Shown here piece by piece: positions 37,201 through 49,002 of a stretch of 64,000 nt of DNA. Positions within the stretch are counted from its first letter, which is position 1. Each line of letters starts with the position of its first letter. This DNA is from Onchidella celtica (Eukaryota; Mollusca; Gastropoda; Systellommatophora; Onchidiidae): contig OZ007572.1 in NCBI GenBank assembly GCA_963931925.1, forward strand, positions 22,988,730-23,052,729. The letters run 5' to 3'. The translations under genes and the position numbers were made by a program. The notes under the pieces are model-generated. The model was not told the origin of the DNA. It saw only the letters and a program-made list of their open reading frames with translations, and ran no database searches.

Positions 37201-40200
37201 TCTGTAAGACATTATGCATACTTCAGTAATACAGGTCTATCCTGTAGAGATTCCATAGCCTGACAAAGCAACGGGCTTACATCAGGTGTGTCCTGTGTTA
37301 CAAGGCGACACTGATCTAAGAATGTTAAAAACAAAAAAGCATTAAAAATCAAGCATGACACAACAGTTCAAGTAATGACTTAAAGCATATATGTAACCAC
37401 TCTCTCTTCTCTCCATAAGTCAAGACACCTCCTTTCACTCTCAATGACAAATGTAAACTCTTGTGACTTCATTCTAAACTTTGTTTTTCAAATATGCAAG
37501 ATTCCTAGTACACCACACTTTGCCATTTGTTTCTACAGTAATCTAATTCTATGTTCAGTAACAGGAATTTCAACAGAGCTGATTACAGAGATAAAAAGAC
37601 TGAACAATTAAAATTAAGAAAGACATAACATTTGTCACTACACTTCCTTCATTCAATTTATGATCAGATATTATGATACTGCCTCAATAATTTATAGCGA
37701 GCTTGTTACATGGGTCAGAAGATTGAATAAATATAATTAAGAAAGATTTAACATTTGCCACTAGCTTTTTCTGAAACTTTGTCTTGATTCAATCTATCAT
37801 CAGATATCATTTCAGGCCACCTCAATGATTATGAAGAAGAAAGTGAAAGGTTTACTTTGTGTCCATCTGTAGAGTCTCTCATATGCAGATTCTTGATGCA
37901 AAGCCATAGACTCCATTATTTCCAGCCTGCAAAATTGATAAAAATGCAACATCTAATTTTGACCGGCACATAACAGAAACTAATGCTTATTTCAGTATAA
38001 AACTTCATGGATCAGAGTCACACATATGCAAAAATAATCGCCCACAAAATATTCATCGTTCTATCTATAATGAAAGGACATGCAATATCCTGTGAAATGT
38101 TTATTGAATTCACTGAGGGCAGGATACATTTTCACCATTAACTTCCAGGAACTGCATGTACTCCACATTTTCTCACAAAAGCAGAGACTACAAATGCCTA
38201 TAAAAATTAGATAACTATCATAAACTGGTATGTTAAGTTTGTTTTGGCACATCTGTAAATCACTGAGGTCATCAAGCAGGAAATACATTACACATCAAAA
38301 TGAGACCCTTTTGATCACACTGGAGCAAAAGAAAACAAAAAACATACCTGGAGTGTTGTTTTTGAAGATAAAAGGACTACCATAAATCATATGAATATAG
38401 GTATCAAAATAAACATAAGACATGAATTACCTACCCAGCTGTCTGATGATTAGTTCTCAACAAAAACTTGCAGTCACTGTGGATTTGCTTGACCCTTTCC
38501 AGAGCTTTAAAAAACTCCTGTATGAGAAAATATTCAAACTCATGAAGAAATCAGGAAAAAGCAAAATCACAGAATGATCTGAGTCACTAGAACTTCAATT
38601 ACACAATTTTGACATGAAAGCATTACAATTCATCTAAAATACCTCAAGTATTTTTCATTTTCCCTCAAGACATAACTGTTGATGACTTGAATATAGATAC
38701 TGGTGAAAAGCAACAAGTGTTGACATGCTTTTGAAATTCTTACTCAAGATTAAAGGGTATGAAGGTGTAAATCTGTTTCCAACTGTTAGAGAAATACACG
38801 AAAGAAATTTGATATTCTTTTCCGAACTGAGGTGATAAACACCAACCATACGACAAAAGAAGCAGAAGAAAAAGGAGAAGAAAGGCAAGAATCAGAATGT
38901 TCCAAGTCCTTTAACAGAGGTTTAAATTACTTACAGCATGTAGGGCACCATCTCTCGTACCACGCAGAATTTTGATTTCCTCTGGTTTGAGCTGAAATTT
39001 GTCTAGGAATGCACTGGCCAGTTGTTCCTTCAACTGAAGCTTTTGACTGATAGAAAAAATAACAACAAATTATTCTGATTCTCAAAAACTCAATCCGGAA
39101 AAAAAAAAAATCTAAAACAGAATTCCCATGATGAATTCTGCATGAGTGAAAGAACACTGGCTTTTTATAATTTCAAATGCAATGGCAGCCTTTGCGCCAC
39201 ATGTCACTTGATTCTATGTTCAACTTATTCACTCGTTTGGAGCCCTTTAATATTAAACTAAAATTTCAACGACATGCCCTCAGTAGAAACCATGGAATAA
39301 GATAATTATTTTGATTGAACATCTTCCGTGATATTAAACTGTTGACTTTCACGAATAATACTCTACTGGAAAGTTTTAAGAATTTTTAGAGCACATCTAA
39401 TTTGCAAAAGTAACCAACGAACTTCCAACTGCACTAGAGAAATTTTGATGGTGTCATTTCCAAAGCCTTAGCACTGCTAATGGGAATGTTTAGCTTCAGT
39501 TCCTGAAAATCTGCAATTTCAATAAAACATCCTAAGACATCATGTGCTGTCATAAGTTGCAGTGACTTAATTACATAAAGGACTTTATCTGTTCTGTTAC
39601 ATCATAAGAAACCATATATATTATATATAATATATAATATATAAAAATGCAATTTGTTATACTATGAACACGAATCTTCCACAGTCCACACACACACTTA
39701 GAAGTTCCATAGATTTCGGACACAGCTGACAAAAAACACCATCAACATGTGTGTAAAGAATACTCAGTGATTTACCTCTCATTATGTAATGTAGTTGTCT
39801 GGGAGATCAGATGATGTGTTTTGGCCTTGGCTGCCTGTCACAAATGAAAGAAAATTAACTCTGAATGAAGAATGAAACACACTATTATTATCATTATATG
39901 AAGAAACTGGTGATAAATTCACTTCTCGTACAATTTTGTAGCATTTTTATTCTTTTCTTTCCGTTTTGAAAAATCATCTGTTACGTTTTGAAGTCATGGG
40001 GTGACTAACAGCTTATTTCCAACCAATGAACACAAGTGATTCTGCATGTGCAATACTTCTCACTTAATATGAAGCTTGTGAGTCAACTACCAAAAGGTGC
40101 CACTTTTCAACATACCTTCAACCTGTTTGTCATGTCCTGACAGCACTCATTCATTGCTTGCACATCTGAATACACACTATCCAATTGCTGAGGATGACGG

Positions 40201-43200
40201 AGGGCAAAGTGAATATTCCAAATGCATCAACTACATGTGAAAATTATTTAAATCTTTTCAGTCCTAAAAATCTACCAAGCAAAGACTCTACAATTTGTCA
40301 AAAACCAATTACTTTGTTTAAACCCCTTCAATACCCTTATGAGGCATGCCATGCGGCACAGAACTGGGCAATTACTGATGTCTTGCTGTACGTCACAGAA
40401 GTAACCAGAACAGCGGTTCCCCAGTACTCTTGTGCCGAACACCGCACAAATAGCACCATAACTAGTTCTGTTGTCATTTCTTGAATGAAAAACCGCCAAA
40501 ATGATGTGAACAAAGCCCAATGTGGCAATCCAACTCAACAGAAGTGAAAATTTTCACTGCTAGCAACTACAGGACTGGTCTGAACTCAGGTTTACGTAGA
40601 GATACTTGCAATCGTTCATGAAGTGATAGTAAAAGGCACAGAAAATTGCTGTTTTACCTCGGATTCCTCACTCAGAATGACTCTGATGATTCATTTGTAT
40701 CTGATTCTGGATCTGAGTATGTTATTTTGGAGCCTGAAACTGATTTTGATGGCAGTGAAGGTGGGGAACAGGGGGTGGGTGATGGATGTGATGGCAGAAA
40801 GTTAAATTGTACAAAAGGTGAGACCTGAGACAGGGTAATGGAACAGTTACAACTGAGGATAATGTTTCACCCCGACCTAGTAAAGTGAAAAGTAAACAGG
40901 GACAGAAAGGGAATACTCAGCCAGCAAAAGCATGTCAGCATGTAAGCCTAGATCTAGAACAGGAAGCAGAAAGAGTGGCCATAGGGAATCAACCTATAGG
41001 AAAATAGTGATGTTCAGGGGGATGAAAAATGTGCGATATCAAAGGGGTTGATTGATATGCATGCAACAATCTGTTTCAGCAGGATCAGCATTCTCATGTA
41101 TTTCTACAGGAACAGTTACCTCTTTCACAGCCTGAAAGGCATCCAAAAACTCCTCATTGATTCCCAGACTGCGCTTTTCGATATCACTGCGTAGATTTCG
41201 TCTGCTGCGCAAATTATTATCCGTGAAAAATGTTGACAAGGCTTTTAAGGCCTCAAGCATTTCCTGCAAATAGAAGGGAATGCTTTAAAAAATATGTATT
41301 TTAAGCCATGTTCAGCAGAATGGCACATCTCTAGTCTCTAATGTTTAAAGTTTTCAGTTGTTCAGCGTTAAAATTTTAGTCTTGAAAGGAAATTTGAAAT
41401 CTCATTATCAAAATGAAACTCGTGTTTCTCACAGGTCAATAGTAAAACATAATGATCATCTTGTTCATTTGCAGACATCCTTTGTCCAGCTGTACCATAA
41501 AAAAACAGTAATTGTTCAGCCGGTGTTTACTACAATACAACACTGTCAACAGCCAGCATCATGTGGCCTAACATTCACAGGAGCAATGCATAGTTCTCAC
41601 AAGAGGCTGCATTTAATATGACCGACATGCTCTCCAAAATATCGATATAAAGGCAATTTATTAATTAGCAGTGTTTGCTTCAATATCAGCTTGTGATCTT
41701 GATTTAAGATTCAATGTACTGGGGATAAATACCACTGTTACCATGAAATGAAAATGAAGGCAATTTGCTTCAATACCATTTTTCTGTAAATGTCCAAACC
41801 AGCTTCATACATGAACTACCTATGTTCTTTATAAAATAATGTCAAAAGTGCCTAAAAAGGGAAAGCTAATATCAAACATAGTTTCAGTTCTTAATGAGTT
41901 CATTAATAACAGCTCCAATGACTACACCATGAAGATATTCTGAAAAGATGAAGCAAGCAGGTTATTTCTAAGTTTCCCTTTCCTGTAAAGGCAAAATGCA
42001 CCAACATGTTTTATTTACAGAACATTAGACAAATCCGCCTACGTAGGCTAAATGCAAGCAAACTTAACAATGTCCACTCTTTCACTCAATGATCAACAAA
42101 GTATCTAGATCAGGTCTAGATCTAGATAGTTATTAGTTGCAAAAGGTAATCAGGTATGACAAAGTCATAATTTGAATAATTTGTCTGCATAAACTTTTGC
42201 AGAGTTCAATGATCAATTGTCTGTAAAAGTAGTAATAAAAAAATAAAAAAAAGGTTTCTAGTCAACATGTTCTCTTCTTGCAAATTGCTAAATAATTATG
42301 ATGCAGATACTGAGATAGATCTACTTTGCCATGCATTATCTTTACATCTAAAGTAGCTGCATGCAGGTAACTGAGTTGAAAATCTATATTTCCCTCAACA
42401 CCAATGGGCAGTGGTCTTGGTAATTTAATCTGGTCTATGATAATAGACAACATAGTTGCACAGCCTTGCCATAATTCATTAATTGATTAATTAAATAAAC
42501 GAAGTGTTCATCCGTCTATATCGACGGATAAAATTTTCCCTAGGATTTTTTTTATCCGTCAACATAATTTCTGTATTTGCGAGTCATCTCCCCTGATTTG
42601 AACCCTTTCTCCGTCTTCCTCCCTTGTTCCATACGAGCGTACATCCCGACGCGATTAATGTTCATATTGGGCGAGTGTTGAAAACTATATTGAAATTGGA
42701 GAGACTTGGAATTTTATTGATTTAATGGGTGACACGAAGGTTCAGGTCTAATCCGTTGATATGGGTTTCTTGGTTTGGTCATACTTATTTAGTAAGACTT
42801 TTCCCACAAGTAGTCAGGGACAAGGTGGTCTAGAGGCAAGGTGCTCGCCTCTCATGCCAAGGGTCCCGGGTTCTAAACCCGGGCAGTGCAGGCATGTTGG
42901 AAAGTGGATTTTTCTCATATTTTCAAGTCCCTGGTCCTATTGGGGGGTAGGATCGAGTAGTTCTTGGAAATTGGATTTTTCTCATATTTTCAAGTCCCTG
43001 GTCCTATTGGGGGGTAGGATCGAGTACCTAGTCTTCTCGGATAAGGACAAAAAAATTCGGAGGGCCCGTGTGCACGTTAAAGATACCTTGGCAGTTGGAA
43101 ATCGTAAAGAGAAGGCCGAAAGGCCGCTGTCCGGGCAAAATTGAAATTAATAGATTAAAATTTATCCATATCATCTCCCCCCCCTAAAATAAAGACCTCA

Positions 43201-44067
43201 AATCAAGTAGTCAGGGTTCTCAATAGCGTAGTTGTTAGCATCTCTGCCTGTCAATCAAATGGCAGTGGTTCAAATATCAGCACGGCAGCCTTTTTTTTTT
43301 TTTGTCACGTCTTTTTATTAGGCGTCAATTTTTTAAATTTTTTATCCAAGAACAATGACGGAAGAAATTCAGTTGGTTTTTTTTGTATCTAGCCTACCTG
43401 CCAATCGGGGGTACAGTGGTCAGCGGGGTAGAGTGTTTTTTTTCTTCTTTTCTTATAGAGGTCTTTTTTTTATCAGTAATCAATGTATTTGGTAATTTTT
43501 TTAAATCCAATAACATCAGGAATAAATCCAGTTTGCATGTTTGTTTGTTGTTGTTGTTGTTTGTCATTCGTCAATAGTGCCGATAGTGTTGCCGGATAAA
43601 CCCAAGTATCCGCCGATAATGTTGACAATAATCAGTGTCTTTGGTAATTTTTAAAAATCCAATAACATTAGGAATAAATCCAGTTTGTTTGTTGTTGTTG
43701 TTTGTCATTCGTCAATAGTGCCGATAGTGTTGCCGTATAAACCTGGGCAGTATCCGTCGATAATGTCGACGGATAAACCTGGGGAGTATCCGTCGATAAT
43801 GTTGACGGATAAACCTGGGCAGTATCCGTCGATAATGTTGACGGATAAGGCCCAATAAGGGCGCCCTTAAATAAATAAATGGACATCCCATGTTCATCTA
43901 ATTGTTGGGATTGAAGCCGACCTTCCTTCACATTGCCACCTCAATTCCATGTATACCTTATCATTGTCAAGCCGTGTTTCCAAAATTTTATTCAGCTTCC
44001 TTGACAAGGGATTGCTTGAAGAGGCAGCTGATGCTGCAACAGTTTCACCAGCTTCCTTATCAGCCAT
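28234..44067 (-). CDS. COG6: COG6, conserved oligomeric Golgi complex subunit 6, 19 exons, complete
   Basis: Exons in coding order are 44067-43957, 41263-41120, 40187-40116, 39834-39776, 39046-38935, 38517-38435, 37926-37856, 37315-37222, 36737-36661, 36271-36134, 35183-35119, 34734-34643, 33977-33863, 32441-32310, 31753-31586, 31207-31100, 30426-30373, 29771-29692 and 28381-28234. All use GT-AG, phases join throughout, and the total is 1923 nt (640 aa; the human protein is about 657 aa). Recognisable blocks are [15 protein letters not shown] near the N-terminus, [67 protein letters not shown] and the C-terminal ELVCEAY. COG6 belongs to lobe B of the COG tether, which acts in retrograde vesicle traffic at the Golgi. 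Met at 44067 is chosen by homology; the frame stays open a few codons upstream. The gene appears intact. Confidence 0.97.
35550..35735. repeat. Dispersed repeat in a COG6 intron, copy 1
   Basis: A segment of about 180 bp resembles 41385-41560 at roughly three-quarters identity by eye. Shared blocks are TCTCATTATC, GTGTTTCTCA, AATGAT-ATCT, CCTTTGTCCA and the GGTGTTT region. It is followed by CGTTTGGCTGG (near 35686), whose inverse CCAGCCAAACG occurs near 35960. No protein family is recognised. Confidence 0.55.
41385..41560. repeat. Dispersed repeat in a COG6 intron, copy 2
   Basis: This is the partner of 35550-35735, in the same orientation, in COG6 intron 1 just upstream of exon 2. Divergence suggests an old repeat family rather than a recent segmental copy. 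Confidence 0.55.
42820..43146 (+). mobile_element. tRNA-derived SINE, copy 1
   Basis: The head has a pol III A-box-like TGGTCTAGAGGCA (from 42826) and a B-box-like GGTTCTAAACC (42869-42879) inside a tRNA-like CCCGGG arm. The body continues through GCAGGCATGTTGGAA, TAGGATCGAGTA, CCTAGTCTTCTC and a tail with GGCCGCTGTCCGGGCAAAATT. The same order of blocks occurs in reverse at 45741-45990. A 67-bp tandem duplication (units near 42905 and 42972) lengthens this copy. The clear relation of two copies plus A and B boxes supports a SINE; the family name is not assigned. Confidence 0.78.
43479..43740. repeat. Direct duplication of about 130-150 bp
   Basis: The unit starting near ATCAATGTATTTGGTAATTT (43479) recurs from 43631 as ATCAGTGTCTTTGGTAATTT. 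It includes an (TTG)n tract and CGTCAATAGTGCCGATAGTG. The two units differ by small indels and substitutions. Confidence 0.7.
43741..43848. repeat. Palindromic minisatellite, three 36-bp units
   Basis: Three consecutive units (43741-43776, 43777-43812, 43813-43848) each contain ATCCGTC, a short spacer and GACGGAT, so every unit can form its own hairpin. The units differ by only one or two bases. A related motif sits about 1.2 kb away at 42505-42565. Confidence 0.85.
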
Positions 44068-47000
44068 ATTTGTTGACACGCCAACCAAGTGCGAAAGTAG
44101 ACACATCCGTTTAGATTGTGCGTGTAAATAGTCAATATCCTCGTGTAGCCAGCATTCTTTGCGTACGGCATAACGGGTGGATGGTAATTTTTACTAACCA
44201 GTTTATTTTTTTTTCTTGTGTACTTTGTTTTTCATTTTTGTTTTTGAGGCTATGTTTGAAACTTTATTAGAAACCAATTAAAAGAGCACAAATTATGCAA
44301 GGTTTTCAAAAGCCGACTTTGCATGAGAATTAAAACATCACTTTTCATTGTGCAGTAGCCTAATTATGGAAACATATTATTATGTATTCCTAACATGGGA
44401 TAGGCTACGTGCTCTCTAATTCGAACAGTAGACCTATGCATAATTTGATTAGTCCATTGTCCATAATTTGGAGACAGCTAAATGTCATTCTAAATTAAAT
44501 GCATGCTTATAATTTAGTTTCTCGGTAACTGTTTTCAACGTAGATATTGGGAAATACAGGACCGTGTTTCTCCTTTTTGCCGCGTTTTATTTTTTGTCAG
44601 GCCCTATTGTGAACCTTTTTTTTTTTTTGTATTTGTTCAGTTCTGCGTGTGGCATGGCAGAAGTGTCCGTTCTTTAATTTAAAGTCGCTGGTATTTTCAC
44701 AAGCTGCAAACAGCAAAACAAGAATAACATAGCAAGCACCTGGTTCCGGTTCCAACCATATGGCACTTTCTTTCAGAAATAAATTATAACAGGAAACGAT
44801 TTATGTTTGAATTTTGAAAGGAGAGGCGGACTGATAATATAAACTTCAGGTGTGCTGTATTTGCTTCTTTGTTTATCCACCCTTCGAGTTCAGTGATACT
44901 CTGTCTCCACCCCCCCCCCCCCAACCCCGTTCCATTTCATTCATTTCACCACTTCTGCGGGCTATGCTATTTGCTATACATTCACATTAACCTGTGATGT
45001 TTCGTTTTCAACTATTGTGCTCTTGTACTGAGGACATAATTTTCTTCTATTCACAACAGCTACTCCGTGTTTATCGGTATATGTATGTTTATAATTGAGA
45101 TGACCAGATTACCGATGTCAGGGACACACACTGGACCCACTAACTGGACATAGTTCACTGGACAGTATTTTCTCTATTCGGCTTTGTAAAATACGCCATC
45201 GTTTCTGTCTCCCACTCATGCGCCGCTAAGTGGCGTGCTCTAAGACAGTGAACGCAACAACGCCGAAGCTGTCCTCCTTGCCGTTTCTTGTAGGCTATCT
45301 TTGTCACTGCTGTGGCCAAAGACGGAACTGCCCATGAATAACCGAGTGATCTAAACCCGCTTTTGTTGGAAAATGGGATGCATTATGAGCGTGTACAAGA
45401 CTTTCCAGTCCTTCAGTGGACAAAAAAAAAAAAAATAAACCCAAGGACAAAGTGAACCCAGCTGAATTATTTAGTTGTTGTTTTTTCTTTTTTTTTTCCC
45501 CTTAGCTTACTATAATAAATCAAAGGGGAGAATTCTCTTAACATGTCACAGCTTTCTCAAAAACAACTAGTGTTCGACCACCCTTTTATTCATGGGCACA
45601 ATAATTATTCTGTGGGTTTAGATCTTTGTTTTAGGAGGTTTCGCTGCCACTGGCATTTACACCACACTTTTCTTGTCTTTATTTTTCTTGTTCTTGTTTC
45701 TGTGTGTTTTTGTGGTAGGGATTAGCCTATAGCTATTTAGAATTTTGCCTGGGCAGCGGCCTTGTTCGGCCTGCTCTTCTCTGCTTTTAATGTGCATAAC
45801 ATGCACACAGGCCTTCCGAGTTTTTCGTCCTTATCAGAGAAGACTAGGTGCTCGATCCTACCTACCATAGGCTCAAGGACAGGAATTTTTTTCCCCCGAT
45901 AAAAAATTCCAACATGCCTGCACCGACATGGGATCGAACCCGATACCTTCTGCATGGGAAGCGAACATCTTGCCTAAAGACCACCGTGTTCGATTATATA
46001 ATATACAATAATTATTGTGGGTCCATAATAACTTAATAAGGGTGGCGAGGGAAAAAGAATTAAAAAATGGGCTGGGGGTATTATTAGATTGGCAAGGGAA
46101 AGGGGCGGTAATTGCAATGATACGTGGCTGAGAATGTTGGCTACATTTTAGATGCTTTCGACTGACCTGTCAAGAATGGCCAGCTGAAGTGCCAGTCGCA
46201 CATCAGGATTTTTTAAATTAACCCTCACAACCATTTAAAACTCCTAGATTACATAAGCTGGTGGCCTTATTTTATCTGCTCACACCCGTTAGTAGTAACA
46301 TATATATACCTCATCCTCTTGGCATATAGGCGTAATATATTATTTAAAATCAACAAAACAAAACAAATCTGTAGAATAATCGTGGTGGAACATGATGAAC
46401 ACCCAGATTCGATGACCTGGTTACCCGGCTCCAGACAGCGCAAGGAAGTCGAGCCAAAACACCCACCTTATTTTTGACGTGGGTTCTCTTCCCCTGGCAA
46501 TCTCAGATGGTCTCCCTGTCCCAACAGTTTCATTTTTTTTTGTATATACTTACTAAAATTCAGTTCGTGCAACGAAATTTCCTATCATACTTTTCCATTT
46601 CACACGGACGAAATTACGTCTCTCTTTTTTTTGTGGCTAAAAAAAAAAATGTAAATAAATGATATTAAAGACTGGGTTTTGTCCAGAATGGGTGTCTACG
46701 TTATCGCCTAAAATTGAGACAGGACACAAAGTTTTATAGTTTTTGGTCAGGTAGTGACAAAGTTTTAGTTGCTTACATGTTAATCCTCCAGCCCCATTTA
46801 TAGTGTGATATCAGAATTAATGCTGGATTAATGCACAGAATTTCACTTTCTAGAATGCAATGGTTTATTTTCAGGTTTGTTTGTTTGTTTGTTTTGTAAC
46901 ACCATGGCAAAATTGTACCTAGCCGAAACGCTAGCGACTGCGTACTCCATGAAATAGGAAGCTGACATCGACAGTCCTAGCGTCAGATGGTGGGCAGATC

Positions 47001-49002
47001 TTACAGGTAGCGGAATTTCAACTGGGTTGTTTGTTTTGTATGCAGAGTTGGGATTCTTAAAATAAGAAATTTGAGATGCAGTGTATTGAGTATTAAAATA
47101 ATATAGAAGAAAAGAGTAAGATTCACGATGATGATAATGATGTTGTTGATGACGATGATGATAACGACGCTGTCGGTGACGATGATGATGCCGGAGACGG
47201 TAAATCGCTGGCCCTGTCATGAAACTGCACAAATGCAATCACAAGACTGCAGATGGCAACTTTTTTTCCCACCAAAATATTCTATGAACTCACTGAAGGA
47301 ATTTATTTCTATTGATTAACGGGCGGTACAAAATTTCAAATAATTATTTATACACATGTGTACCTGAAAAGTTACTTACGATACGTTAAACATTATTAAC
47401 ACATTTTCTTCCTCTCCTGTAAAATTAGGCCCTTCACACTTGTGCGGTTTCATGATAGCGCCAGCAATTAATGTTATTATATTTATGTCATGTTTTAAAT
47501 AATAGTACAAGATACATTCTGTGAGCTCATGTAAACTGATTCATCACACTGAAATGATTGAACAGTTAGCAACAATCAGTGCTTCAAGCTTTATTAGAGT
47601 ACCGGTATTCTTGATTAAAGTGCAAAACGTAAGGGGAAGTGCAGCTGTGAACTTATAATTGCAGGCTTGTACAACGAACAGGCCGCCCGTGGGTGATTGT
47701 CCGGTCTGCCGAAGACGATTAAATTGGCCCATCTCACACATGGGTCAAGCAATATAGTCAGTGAACCGGCAGCAAGATCAGAATGTTATACTTATCAGTA
47801 AACATAATATACAATTAATATAGTTTTCATAGAGTGACCATTATACGAAAATGCATTCACAAGCACATAAATACAAAATATAGACCAAGTTCTTGGAAAG
47901 TCGAATGGCCGGGACACCAAATGAGAGATCGGTGCGGTATAATAATTTCTGCGTTCATTTTGTGCAGCTAGGCGTTACATTGTGCAAGTAAGTGTAAATA
48001 CAAAATATCTATAGATAAAGTTCATAAACTGTCAAAGGGCCCAAAATAAGCATATGCAAACAAAATATGAGAGGATATGTGACCTCTTTTACTTTGGTTA
48101 ATTTGAGATATTTGCGAGGCATTTTCGAAGGTTTGAACAAAAACATCGCGCGCTTCTTAATTCATTGTTCAATTTCCGTTTTGTCATGACCTACAGAAAC
48201 TACTGGTTGCACAGAATTACACCTCAGATAGAAAGATAGAGAACATTTCATTGTATAAAATAATGTTAAGAAAGTGAATTTAATGATCAAGCGGTTTATA
48301 ACGCTAATATGAGAACAGTAGTAATTTAGAGTTTTTCAAAACTGCAGCTGTGAAAGCTTGTTCATAATGGTCTTTTTGTTTGGGCAAGAACATTGAGAGT
48401 GTTTAAGTCACATGAAAAATTATGCTGTATCAAATATGACCAGTACATGTATTTATTTCCATTTAAATATTGCCAAACAGTATAAAATGGCTATTGATTC
48501 TAGACTAATAAAAAAATGACATCGATGAAAGGGCGAGAGAAGAAAAAGTTCAAATCTAAAAGATATAGATAAATCAAGTCTTTTTTGGACATAATTATGT
48601 CTACGCACTCAGTTCATTTCGAACCATTCACTCTTCATCTGGCAACTCGTGTGAACAGTATCGACCTAACACCTAGCCACATATCTAGTTCATCTTTTCC
48701 AGTCCTGGGTGGTTCCGGGGTTAAAGCTTTACGGCTTAATTCATTCAGTGCCACAGTTTTAAGAAATTGCTTTTAAGAATGGCATTTACATTCAAGTACG
48801 ATTACATTAATCATTTCAAGCATCAATGAGACTTTCAATTAGTAATTCTAAACAGTCTTCTAATCCAGGTAATGGCCAGCGAAAAGGAATGAATTCAGAG
48901 CCAGCATGACAGTGCGGCGTCAAATAACATTAAAAAATTTCATTGAAAGTGCCGAGTTTTGCTAGCCTGTTCTGCATAGCAGTAAAGGAGCTCTTCTTTG
49001 TG
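44068..49002. other. Intergenic region upstream of COG6
   Basis: Apart from the SINE at 45741-45990, no gene is supported. It should contain the COG6 promoter and 5' UTR just right of 44067. Other content is a poly-C run near 44906, poly-A near 45424, a (GAT)n-rich microsatellite near 47128-47205 and AT-rich unique sequence. Short open frames here show no motif or splice context. Confidence 0.5.
45741..45990 (-). mobile_element. tRNA-derived SINE, copy 2
   Basis: This minus-strand copy has an A-box-like TGGTCTTTAGGCA (complement of about 45968-45983) and a near-perfect B box GGTTCGATCCC (complement of 45930-45940). It then has the same body blocks as copy 1 (GCAGGCATGTTGGAA, GTAGGATCGAGCA, CCTAGTCTTCTC) and ends in GGCAAAATT. 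The better B box suggests this copy is closer to the consensus, and it lacks the 67-bp duplication. Confidence 0.8.

Larger units (their letters stand above)
42552..43848. repeat. Repeat cluster bounded by TTATCCGTCAACAT inverted motifs
   Basis: TTATCCGTCAACAT at 42552-42565 is the exact reverse complement of ATGTTGACGGATAA at 43835-43848. The interval contains a SINE (42820-43146), T-rich runs, a direct duplication (43479-43740) and a palindromic minisatellite. A related TCCGTCTATATCGACGGATAA motif lies just outside the left end. It may be a composite non-autonomous DNA element, but no target duplication was found. It lies in COG6 intron 1. Confidence 0.45.

Noticed and set aside
42761-43144. 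127-codon plus-strand frame in COG6 intron 1
   Set aside because: It runs through the SINE and its 67-bp duplication, and the repeated peptide comes from that duplication.
46843-47238. 131-codon minus-strand His/Arg-rich frame
   Set aside because: The composition comes from the (GAT)n microsatellite at about 47128-47205; there is no conserved domain.
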